Assembly (NCBI GenBank): GCA_964550935.1
Contig: CAZKBB010000055.1
Coordinates: forward strand, 1-19,023
DNA length: 19,023 nucleotides
Source of the DNA: JBCBSP01 sp964550935
GTDB taxonomy: Bacteria > Pseudomonadota > Alphaproteobacteria > Caulobacterales > Maricaulaceae
Direction: 5' to 3'
Below the pieces are notes generated by a model. The model ran no database searches and was not told the DNA's origin. It worked only from the letters and a program-made list of their open reading frames with translations. Shown piece after piece: positions 1 to 5,925 of the stretch (positions are counted from its first letter, which is position 1; every line of letters begins with the position of its first letter). The translations under genes were made by a program, and so were the position numbers.

Positions 1-1125
1 TTCGACGAGAACGCCGCCGCCGGGCTCTGCTACACCTCCGGCACCACGGGCGATCCCAAGGGCGCGCTGTATTCGCACCGCTCCACGGTGCTGCACGCCA
101 TGGCGTGCTGCGCCTCGGACGTGATCGGAGTGGGCGCGCACGGCTCGATGATGCCGGTCGTTCCGATGTTCCACGTCAACGCCTGGGGCATCCCTTACGC
201 CGCCGCGATCGCGGGCGCAAAGCTCGTCATGCCGGGCGCGGCGCTCGACGGGGCCAGCCTTCACGAGCTGATCGAGCAGGAGAAGGTGAGCTATGTCGCG
301 GGCGTGCCCACGGTCTGGCTCGGCCTTCTTCAGTATCTGCGCGAAGCGGGCAAGGACCTCGCCACGGTGGAGCGCGTGCTCATGGGCGGCTCGGCCATGC
401 CCGAGGCGCTGATGCGCGCGTATGAGTCCGAGTTCGGCGTCACCATGCAGCAGGGCTGGGGCATGACCGAGATGAGCCCGCTCGGCACCGTCGGCGCGCT
501 GCTGCCCAAGCACGAGGACCTTACCTACGACGAGCAGGTCAAGATCAAGCTGAAGCAGGGCCGGCTCGTGTTCGGCGTGGAGATGCGCGCGGTCGACGAC
601 GACGGGCATGTCCTGCCGCGCGACGGTCAGTCGGCCGGGCACATCCAGGTGCGCGGACCCTGGATCATCGAGAGCTATTACCGCGGCGCCGGCGCTGAGG
701 CCTTCACCGACGACGGCTGGTTCCGCACCGGCGATGTCGGCCATATCGACCCGGACGGCTACATGACGATCACCGACCGGTCCAAGGACGTCATCAAGTC
801 CGGCGGGGAGTGGATCAGCTCGATCGATCTGGAGAACGCCGCCATGGGCCACCCGGACGTGGCGATGGCCGCCGCGATCGGCCTGCCCCACCCCAAGTGG
901 CAGGAGCGCCCGCTGCTGATCGTGCAGGCCAAGCCCAACACCAGCCCGACCGCGCAGGACATCATCGACTACCTCGCCGGCGTGGTGCCGAAATGGTGGC
1001 TGCCCGACGCGGTGGAGTTCATCGAGGAGATGCCGATCGGCGCGACCGGCAAGATCCTCAAGACTAAACTACGCGAGCTCTACGGCGACTATAAGTTCCC
1101 GAACGCCGACTACGCGGACGCGTAG
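1..1125 (+). CDS. Fatty-acyl-CoA ligase (AMP-binding family), 3' part only
   Basis: The frame is open from base 1 to the TAG at 1123-1125, giving 374 residues without the N-terminus; the start lies outside the window. The ANL-superfamily core motifs are present in order: the phosphate loop YTSGTTGDPKG at residues 11-21, the adenine motif GWGMTE at 152-157, TGD at 243-245, the hinge DRSK at 259-262, and the A10 motif GATGK with the adenylation lysine at about 351. The enzyme would activate a carboxylic acid to acyl-AMP and then to acyl-CoA in the cytoplasm. The C-terminal pattern and the MTEMSP variant fit the medium/long-chain acyl-CoA and methylmercaptopropionyl-CoA (DmdB-like) ligase group. 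The exact substrate cannot be read from sequence. About 150-170 N-terminal residues should be missing relative to a usual length near 540. Family is certain, substrate unknown. Confidence 0.93.
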   Translation, partial: FDENAAAGLCYTSGTTGDPKGALYSHRSTVLHAMACCASDVIGVGAHGSMMPVVPMFHVNAWGIPYAAAIAGAKLVMPGAALDGASLHELIEQEKVSYVAGVPTVWLGLLQYLREAGKDLATVERVLMGGSAMPEALMRAYESEFGVTMQQGWGMTEMSPLGTVGALLPKHEDLTYDEQVKIKLKQGRLVFGVEMRAVDDDGHVLPRDGQSAGHIQVRGPWIIESYYRGAGAEAFTDDGWFRTGDVGHIDPDGYMTITDRSKDVIKSGGEWISSIDLENAAMGHPDVAMAAAIGLPHPKWQERPLLIVQAKPNTSPTAQDIIDYLAGVVPKWWLPDAVEFIEEMPIGATGKILKTKLRELYGDYKFPNADYADA

Positions 1126-1243
1126 CCCGCCCCTCTCGGCCCTTCGGGCCACTCCCCCCGCCGGCGGAGGGAGACATCGCGGCGACGCCGGTGTCCTCCC
1201 CCGTTCACGGGGGAGGTGTCCGCGAAGCGGACGGAGGGGGCGG
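1126..1243. repeat. GC-rich inverted intergenic repeat element
   Basis: The spacer after the acyl-CoA ligase is built from hairpins. These are GGCCC-TTC-GGGCC at 1138-1150, a 9-bp stem CCTCCCCCG/CGGGGGAGG with loop TTCA at 1195-1216, and GTCCGC-GAA-GCGGAC at 1218-1232. The left part (1126-1160) and the reverse complement of the right part (1208-1243) are similar over about 35 nt, so the whole is a large imperfect palindrome. Elements of this look are common between genes in Caulobacterales and relatives and often give rise to spurious short gene calls. The first hairpin, 12 nt after the ligase stop, could also act in transcript termination, though no T-run follows. Confidence 0.7.
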
Positions 1244-1295
1244 CGCAAGGGCTGAGGGGGGCCGGCGCTGATCGCCCACATTACCGTCTCGTCAC

Positions 1296-1324
1296 TTGCG
1301 GGGGCCCGGACGGGCCTCTATCTT
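1296..1324 (+). promoter_or_regulatory. Possible sigma-70-type promoter for the 60-residue membrane protein
   Basis: TTGCGG (1296-1301) is followed after 17 nt by TATCTT (1319-1324). The match to consensus is partial (3/6 and 4/6), but the spacing is ideal and a transcript would start near 1331, about 22 nt before the TTG start codon. The call rests on position more than on consensus strength. Confidence 0.35.
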
Positions 1325-1325
1325 T

Positions 1326-1342
1326 TTATCGAAAGTCGATAA
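1326..1342. promoter_or_regulatory. Perfect 17-bp inverted repeat, candidate operator
   Basis: TTATCGAAAGTCGATAA has perfect 7-bp arms and a 3-nt centre. It begins one base after the proposed -10 box, covers the expected transcription start, and touches the first two bases of the AAGGAG ribosome binding site. This is where a dimeric repressor would block transcription. As RNA it could also fold at the ribosome binding site. No regulator gene lies next to it. Confidence 0.45.
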
Positions 1343-1352
1343 GGAGACGGTC

Positions 1353-1535
1353 TTGGAAATCCTGGTTCTCTTGGTGCTGTTGCACTTCCTGCCGACGGTG
1401 ATCGCGCTCGCGCGCGGCCATCACAACACGTTCGCGATCTTCCTGACCAATCTGCTCCTGGGCTGGACGCTGATCGGCTGGCTCGTCGCCTTCATCTGGT
1501 CGTGCACGGCGCGGTTGCGCGGGGTCAGCGCCTGA
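1353..1535 (+). CDS. Small membrane protein, superinfection immunity (Imm) family
   Basis: The protein has 60 residues. The TTG start at 1353 is chosen because AAGGAG (1341-1346) lies 6 nt upstream; a longer reading from the TTG at 1296 has no ribosome binding site. Two membrane segments are evident, about residues 2-20 and 27-49, joined by the short polar turn RGHHN. The pattern FLPT-IAL-RGHHN-AIF-NLLLGWTLIGW is the signature of the Imm_superinfect family, named after the phage T4 immunity protein that blocks DNA entry. Chromosomal members are widespread and mostly uncharacterised, and nothing else here is phage-like, so a general envelope role is just as likely. Its stop codon abuts the stop codon of the convergent flavoprotein gene with no spacing (TGATCA). 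Family confidence is high, function open. Confidence 0.85.
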   Translation: MEILVLLVLLHFLPTVIALARGHHNTFAIFLTNLLLGWTLIGWLVAFIWSCTARLRGVSA

Positions 1536-1554
1536 TCAGCGAAAATCGCTGATC
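1534..1554. terminator. Perfect hairpin over two convergent stop codons
   Basis: GATCAGCGA (1534-1542) and TCGCTGATC (1546-1554) form a perfect 9-bp stem with an AAA loop. The hairpin includes part of both stop codons and encodes the last residues (ISDFR) of the flavoprotein on the minus strand. It could end or protect transcripts from both sides. No T-run follows on either strand, so Rho-independent action is uncertain. Confidence 0.5.
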
Positions 1555-2204
1555 TCGCCGAGCGTTTTCTTGTGGAGCGCATGGGCGGGCACGGTCGCAT
1601 CCTTGGCGGGATAGCCCGCCACGATCAGCATCGTCGGCTTTTCGCTTGAGGGCCGCTCGCAGATCTCGGTGAGGAAGCTCATCGGATTGGGCGTGTGGGT
1701 GAGCGTGGCGAGGCCGGCCTGGTGCAGGCTCGCGATCAGGAGCCCGCAGGCGATCCCGACGCTCTCGGAGACGTAATAGTTCTTCTTGTCGTCGCCCGGG
1801 TTCGGCCCACCGCGGCGCTGCGCGAAGACGGCGATGATCCAGGGCGCGGTCTCCAGAAACGGCTTGGCGGCGTCGGTGCCGAGCGGACTGAGCGCATCGA
1901 GCCATTCCTCGCCGGCCTTGCCGTCATAGAAGGCGCGCTCTTCAGCCTCGGCCGCCTCGCGCAGGCGGGTGCGCAAGGGCCCCTTGCCCAGCACGCAGAA
2001 ATACCAGGGCTGATGGTTCGCCCCGTTGGGCGCGGTTCCGGCGGTCAGGATGGCGGTCTCAATGATCTCGCGCGGTACGTCGCGGCTTGAGAAGTCGCGC
2101 ACCGTGCGCCGGCGCTTCATCGCCTCGTAGAAGGCGAGCGCGCGAGCGCGCATCTCGGCCTCGGGCAGCGCGGTGAAGTCGAGGGGGACGGCGTCATGGC
2201 TCAT
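1536..2204 (-). CDS. Nitroreductase-fold flavoprotein, iodotyrosine deiodinase-like
   Basis: A 222-residue FMN protein. Flavin-binding motifs are RRRTVRDFS at 31-39, TAPNGANHQPW at 57-67 and the C-terminal region GYPAKDATVP at 198-206. It resembles animal iodotyrosine deiodinase (IYD) across the chain: the IYD segments EVIDNVIRTAGTAPSG, SIACGILLAAL and GYPSKEATVP all have close counterparts. The IYD substrate-lid residues, recalled as Glu-x3-Tyr then Lys 21 residues later, appear here as E89, Y93 and K114 with identical spacing. IYD reductively dehalogenates iodo- and bromotyrosine; a general quinone or nitro-compound reductase is the alternative. The start ATG has GAGAAG 6 nt upstream. The gene begins 10 nt after the tdh stop codon, so the two are very likely cotranscribed. 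Confidence 0.85.
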   Translation of the reverse strand: MSHDAVPLDFTALPEAEMRARALAFYEAMKRRRTVRDFSSRDVPREIIETAILTAGTAPNGANHQPWYFCVLGKGPLRTRLREAAEAEERAFYDGKAGEEWLDALSPLGTDAAKPFLETAPWIIAVFAQRRGGPNPGDDKKNYYVSESVGIACGLLIASLHQAGLATLTHTPNPMSFLTEICERPSSEKPTMLIVAGYPAKDATVPAHALHKKTLGEISDFR

Positions 2205-2214
2205 GGCGGGCTTC

Positions 2215-3243
2215 TCACGTCCAGTCCAGGATCACCTTGCCGGCGCGACCTGAACGCATCGCCTCGAACCCGGTCCGATACTCCTTGGCGGGCAGGCGGT
2301 GGGTGATCAGCTTGGAGACGTCGAGGCCGGACTGCAGCATCGCCAGCATCTTGTGCCAGGTCTCGAACATCTCCCGGCCGTAGATGCCCTTGAAGGTGAT
2401 CGCGCGCATGATCAGCGCGCCCATGTCCAGGTTGAAGGGCTTGGCCGGCAGGCCGAGCATGGCGATCTTGCCGCCCATGACCATGTGCTCGACCATCTGG
2501 TTGAAGGCCGGCTCCGCGCCGGACATCTCAAGACCGACATCGAAGCCCTCGGTCATGTTCAGCCGGTCCATCACGTCGCGCAGGCGCTCCTCGGCTGTGT
2601 TCACCGGCACCGCGGTCGGAGCGACCTGGACGAGCAGCTTCAATCGCTGCGGATTGATGTCGGTGACGACCACGTGGCGCGCCCCGCAATGGCGCGCCAC
2701 CGCAGCGGCCATGATGCCGATCGGCCCGGCGCCGGTGATCAGCACGTCCTCGCCGACGAGATCGTAGGCCGTCGCGGTGTGCACCGCATTGCCCAGCGGG
2801 TCGAGGAAGGCGGCGATCTCCATGGGCACCTCGTCGGGCAGCGGCACGACGTTGAACGCGGGGATCTTCAGATATTCAGCGAAGGCGCCGGGCATGTTCA
2901 CGCCCACGCCCTTGGTGTCCGGGTCGAGGTGAAAGCGCCCTGCGCGCACCGCGCGGGACTTCTCACCCACCACATGGCCCTCGCCAGAGACGCGCTGGCC
3001 CGGTTTGACCCGCGTGACCTCTTCGCCGACCTTCTCGATCACGCCGCCGAACTCATGGCCCACGATCATGGGCACGGGCACGTTCGCCTGGGCCCAGGAG
3101 TCCCAGTTGTAGATGTGCACGTCGGTGCCGCAGATCGCGGTCTTCTCCACCCGGATCAGGACGTCGTCCGGGCCGATCTCCGGCTCGGGCATGTCCTGCA
3201 TCCACAGGCCTTCGGCGGGTTCGGCTTTGACCAGGGCTTTCAT
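2215..3243 (-). CDS. tdh: L-threonine 3-dehydrogenase, lacking the structural-zinc cysteines
   Basis: A 342-residue medium-chain alcohol dehydrogenase that oxidises threonine with NAD+ to 2-amino-3-ketobutyrate, the Kbl substrate. It aligns with E. coli Tdh along its length: KTAICGTDVHIYNWD at 34-48 with C38 and H43, GHE at 62-64 (H63, E64), GEGH at 87-90, the Rossmann motif GAGPIG at 171-176 with the acidic residue D195, and KGIYGREMFETW at 285-296. Catalytic zinc ligands are kept. The four structural-zinc cysteines of E. coli (93, 96, 99, 107) are replaced by G, S, V and D at the same positions without any gap. The ribosome binding site TGAGGA lies 9 nt before the ATG. The kbl gene is not adjacent; a membrane protein gene stands between. 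Confidence 0.95.
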   Translation of the reverse strand: MKALVKAEPAEGLWMQDMPEPEIGPDDVLIRVEKTAICGTDVHIYNWDSWAQANVPVPMIVGHEFGGVIEKVGEEVTRVKPGQRVSGEGHVVGEKSRAVRAGRFHLDPDTKGVGVNMPGAFAEYLKIPAFNVVPLPDEVPMEIAAFLDPLGNAVHTATAYDLVGEDVLITGAGPIGIMAAAVARHCGARHVVVTDINPQRLKLLVQVAPTAVPVNTAEERLRDVMDRLNMTEGFDVGLEMSGAEPAFNQMVEHMVMGGKIAMLGLPAKPFNLDMGALIMRAITFKGIYGREMFETWHKMLAMLQSGLDVSKLITHRLPAKEYRTGFEAMRSGRAGKVILDWT

Positions 3244-3297
3244 GGGCGTTGATCCTCAACCGCATCGAACGACGACGAAGCGCGGTTTGACCATGAA

Positions 3298-3322
3298 GCG
3301 CGCCCGCGCGGAAGGGGCGCGC
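3298..3322 (-). terminator. Hairpin downstream of the membrane protein gene
   Basis: GCGCGCCC (3298-3305) and GGGCGCGC (3315-3322) form a perfect 8-bp stem with a 9-nt loop, starting a few bases after the stop codon of the 405-residue membrane protein and lying 54 nt before the tdh start. It may end or weaken transcription between the two genes. There is no clear U-run after it on the minus strand. Confidence 0.4.
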
Positions 3323-3328
3323 GGCGCC

Positions 3329-4546
3329 CTACTCCGCCGGCGTGACCGGCGGGATGATGCGCGCCAAGGGTCCGGAGTTCGGGAAGGGCGCTGTGAAGAT
3401 CCGCCGCGCCGGGTTCCACGCCGCGCCGAGCAGCACCACCACGCCGCCCAGCGTGAGAAGCGTCACCGCCGACACCCCGGCCGCTCCAAGACCGAGCTGG
3501 CTGACCAGCACCGCGATCGCCACACCCGCCGTGATCAGCGCCGACACGATCAGCGCGCGGCGATTGATCAGAAGCGAGACGAGCGCCATCGCCGCGATCA
3601 CCAGGAGCGTTGCGGTCGCGCTTCGGATCGCGGCGGCTTCGTCGCCGGCGGCCATCGCCGCGAGCGGCCCCATGCCGGCTGAGGGCGTGAACGCCTCTTC
3701 GGTCAGGCGCCAGCCGATATTGGCGATGTTCACCACCGCCGAGATCAAAAGCGGCGCGGCGAAGAAGTGAAGCCAGAAGCCCGTGCCCGAGAGGCGCGTC
3801 TCACGGCCTGGATCGCGCGCGTCGAACGCAAGCCCGGCGAGGAACAGGATCAGGCCCGCCGCAAGCGAAACGGTCGGGTTCCAAATCATGAAGATAAAGG
3901 GCTCCAGCGACACCCCCGCCGAGACGAGGACGCCGGTGAGCGCGAGCCCGGCGAGCCCGCCCGCGAAGGGCAGGCGGAAGACGCGATAATAGATCAGGAC
4001 CGGAAGCGCGAAAAAGGCCGACATCGCCACCGGCCAGAGGCGCACCGCAAGCGGCAGCTCGCCGGCGACCGCGTTCACATGTTCCCGGGTGACATCCTCG
4101 AACGCCAGACGGGTCACCTTCTCCATCGCGGACTCAAGCCCGGACACGCCGCCCTCGCCCACGACGAGGCGCGCGTAGAGATAGCTGAGTACGATGGCGA
4201 TCCCGCCGGCGAAGACAAGGCTCAGAGCGATGCCCGGCAGGATGCGCCGCTGGCGACCGACGAGAAGCGCGGAGAGCAGCCAGGCCACGACCGCGATCAA
4301 CACCACAAGCGTCACCCAGATCGCAGAGCCTGGCGCGGACTCGCCAGCGTAGCCGGAGATGTCGAGCAGGACGAAAACCCCAAGGCCGAGCCCTGAAAAC
4401 AGGATCACCACCCCGATCGTGGTGAAAATGTCGTGGAAGTTGTTGAGGAAGGGCAAAAGCTCGTCGTCCGGCCGCGCGCTTGATATCGGCCGGGCGGCGG
4501 CGGCGTTGGCCAGTCGGGTTTCAGAACGGTCGCACCCACTCCACAT
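3329..4546 (-). CDS. Uncharacterised polytopic membrane protein
   Basis: A 405-residue protein I cannot assign to a named family. After about 40 N-terminal residues with the motif DDELLPFLNNFHDIF (28-41) there are roughly ten hydrophobic segments, near 43-61, 75-96, 103-125, 167-187, 194-213, 222-241, 257-275, 310-326, 331-349 and 355-374. A charged loop at 138-160 probably faces one compartment. The stretch FDARDPGRETRLSGTGFWLH (241-260) precedes a helix and resembles a motif in other hypothetical proteobacterial membrane proteins. No transporter or enzyme signature is visible. The start has GGAGG 5 nt upstream. It sits between kbl and tdh, so a link with threonine or glycine handling is possible, but this rests on position only. 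Confidence 0.8.
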   Translation of the reverse strand: MWSGCDRSETRLANAAAARPISSARPDDELLPFLNNFHDIFTTIGVVILFSGLGLGVFVLLDISGYAGESAPGSAIWVTLVVLIAVVAWLLSALLVGRQRRILPGIALSLVFAGGIAIVLSYLYARLVVGEGGVSGLESAMEKVTRLAFEDVTREHVNAVAGELPLAVRLWPVAMSAFFALPVLIYYRVFRLPFAGGLAGLALTGVLVSAGVSLEPFIFMIWNPTVSLAAGLILFLAGLAFDARDPGRETRLSGTGFWLHFFAAPLLISAVVNIANIGWRLTEEAFTPSAGMGPLAAMAAGDEAAAIRSATATLLVIAAMALVSLLINRRALIVSALITAGVAIAVLVSQLGLGAAGVSAVTLLTLGGVVVLLGAAWNPARRIFTAPFPNSGPLARIIPPVTPAE

Positions 4547-4610
4547 GGCGTCCTCCCCTCAAACGTGTGCTGGAAGGTTAGCCGCGAGAACGCGTCCTGT
4601 CCTCTTTTTT

Positions 4611-4624
4611 GGACGAATTCGTCC
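4611..4624. promoter_or_regulatory. Perfect 14-bp palindrome between kbl and the membrane protein gene
   Basis: GGACGAATTCGTCC is a perfect palindrome flanked on the plus-strand left by six T residues (A-run on the transcribed strand). It lies 21 nt after the kbl stop codon and 64 nt before the membrane protein start. The A-run on the wrong side argues against a terminator for kbl, so an operator upstream of the membrane protein gene is the more likely reading. One such palindrome is expected by chance in about 16 kb, so this is weak. Confidence 0.3.
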
Positions 4625-4645
4625 GCTCCGGTTCGCCGCGCAGGC

Positions 4646-5848
4646 TCACACGACCCACAGCTCCTTGCCCACCTTGGTGAAGGCGTCCACGGCCCGGTCG
4701 ATCATCTCAGGGGTGTGCGCGGCCGACATCTGGGTGCGGATGCGCGCCTTGCCCTTGGGCACGACCGGATAGAAGAAGCCGATCACGTAGACCCCCTCCT
4801 CCATCAGCCTGTCGGCCATCTTTTGGCTCAGCGCCGCATCGCCGAGCATGACCGGGATGATGGGATGCTCGCCCGGCAGAAGATCAAAGCCCGCCTCGCC
4901 CATGGCGGTGCGGAAATGGTTCGCGTTGGAGAACAGGCGCTTTCGAAGGTCGTCGCCTTCCTCGACCATGTCGAGCGCGGTCAGGCTCGCGCCCGCGATC
5001 GCCGGGGCGAGCGAGTTGGAGAACAGATACGGCCGCGAGCGCTGGCGCAGGATGTCGATCACCGGCTTTTTCGCCGCGGTGAACCCGCCCATGGCGCCGC
5101 CGAGCGCCTTGCCGAGCGTGCCGGTGACGATGTCGATGCGCTCCAGCACCCCGCAATGCTCAGGGGTGCCGCGGCCCTTCGGCCCCATGAAGCCGTGGGC
5201 GTGGCAGTCGTCGACCATGGTCAGCGCCTCGTACTTCTCGGCCAGATCGCAGATCGATTTCAGGTCCGCGATATAGCCGTCCATCGAGAACACGCCGTCG
5301 GTGGCGATGAGAATGTTGCGCGCGCCGGCCTCACGCGCCGCCTTCAGCTTCGCCTCAAGGTCGTTCATGTCGGAGTTGGCGTAGCGATAGCGCTTGGCCT
5401 TGCACAGGCGTACGCCATCAATGATCGAGGCGTGGTTCAGCGCATCGGAGACGATGGCGTCCTCCGGGCCCAGAAGCGGCTCGAACAGCCCCCCGTTGGC
5501 GTCGAAGGCGGCGGCGTAGAGGATGGCGTCCTCCTGACCGCAGAAGGTCGCCAGGCGCTCTTCAAGCTCGCGGTGCACCTCCTGGGCGCCGCAGATGAAG
5601 CGCACGCTCGCCACCCCGTAGCCGTAGCGGTCGAGCGCGGTCTTGGCCGCCTTGATCAATTCGGGCCGGTTGGCGAGGCCGAGATAGTTGTTGGCGCAGA
5701 AATTCAGCACATGGCGTTCGCCCTGGCCGGTCTTCACGTCGATCTCGGCGTATTGCTGCGAGGTGATGGTGCGTTCGCGCTTGTAGAGCCCGTCCGCGTC
5801 GATCTCTTCGAGCGTGTCTTTGAGCTGGTCGTAGAAGGACTGGGCCAT
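4646..5848 (-). CDS. kbl: 2-amino-3-ketobutyrate CoA ligase (glycine C-acetyltransferase)
   Basis: A PLP enzyme of 400 residues that cleaves 2-amino-3-ketobutyrate with CoA to glycine and acetyl-CoA, completing the threonine route begun by Tdh. It matches E. coli Kbl (398 residues) almost throughout: NFCANNYLGLAN near 49-60, SVRFICG at 81-87, SDALNHASIIDGVRLCKAKR at 134-153, VDDCHAHG at 212-219 for the PLP ring, and TGTLGKALGG with the Schiff-base lysine K247. The ATG at 5848 is preferred to an in-frame start at 5914 because it has GGAGA 6 nt upstream and gives the family N-terminus; the longer version would run through a 9-bp hairpin. H218 follows A217 where E. coli has valine, a minor change. 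The gene follows the ThDP enzyme after 77 nt. Confidence 0.96.
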   Translation of the reverse strand: MAQSFYDQLKDTLEEIDADGLYKRERTITSQQYAEIDVKTGQGERHVLNFCANNYLGLANRPELIKAAKTALDRYGYGVASVRFICGAQEVHRELEERLATFCGQEDAILYAAAFDANGGLFEPLLGPEDAIVSDALNHASIIDGVRLCKAKRYRYANSDMNDLEAKLKAAREAGARNILIATDGVFSMDGYIADLKSICDLAEKYEALTMVDDCHAHGFMGPKGRGTPEHCGVLERIDIVTGTLGKALGGAMGGFTAAKKPVIDILRQRSRPYLFSNSLAPAIAGASLTALDMVEEGDDLRKRLFSNANHFRTAMGEAGFDLLPGEHPIIPVMLGDAALSQKMADRLMEEGVYVIGFFYPVVPKGKARIRTQMSAAHTPEMIDRAVDAFTKVGKELWVV

Positions 5849-5876
5849 GGCGGGTCTCCGGGCGGGGATGGGATGT

Positions 5877-5900
5877 CGGGCCGGGAGATAACCCGGCCCG
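5877..5900 (-). terminator. Strong hairpin between the ThDP enzyme gene and kbl
   Basis: CGGGCCGGG (5877-5885) and CCCGGCCCG (5892-5900) form a perfect, all-G/C 9-bp stem with loop AGATAA. It begins 26 nt after the stop codon of the ThDP enzyme and ends 28 nt before the kbl ATG. No U-run follows, so it could be a Rho-independent-like pause, an mRNA stabiliser that sets different levels of the two products, or a terminator. It also argues that kbl starts at 5848. Confidence 0.5.
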
Positions 5901-5925
5901 CCCCTGACGGCCAAGGCAGGGGCTG

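Noticed and set aside
1296..1352. A longer N-terminus for the small membrane protein from the TTG at 1296
   Set aside because: No ribosome binding site precedes it, and the start would lie in the likely promoter. TTG at 1353 has AAGGAG at 6 nt.
1353..1535. Prophage remnant because of the superinfection-immunity family name
   Set aside because: No integrase, structural or other phage gene and no att-like repeats in the window. Chromosomal members of this family are common.
5849..5914. Extended kbl start at 5914
   Set aside because: The extra 22 residues do not fit the family and run through a 9-bp hairpin; ATG 5848 has a good ribosome binding site.
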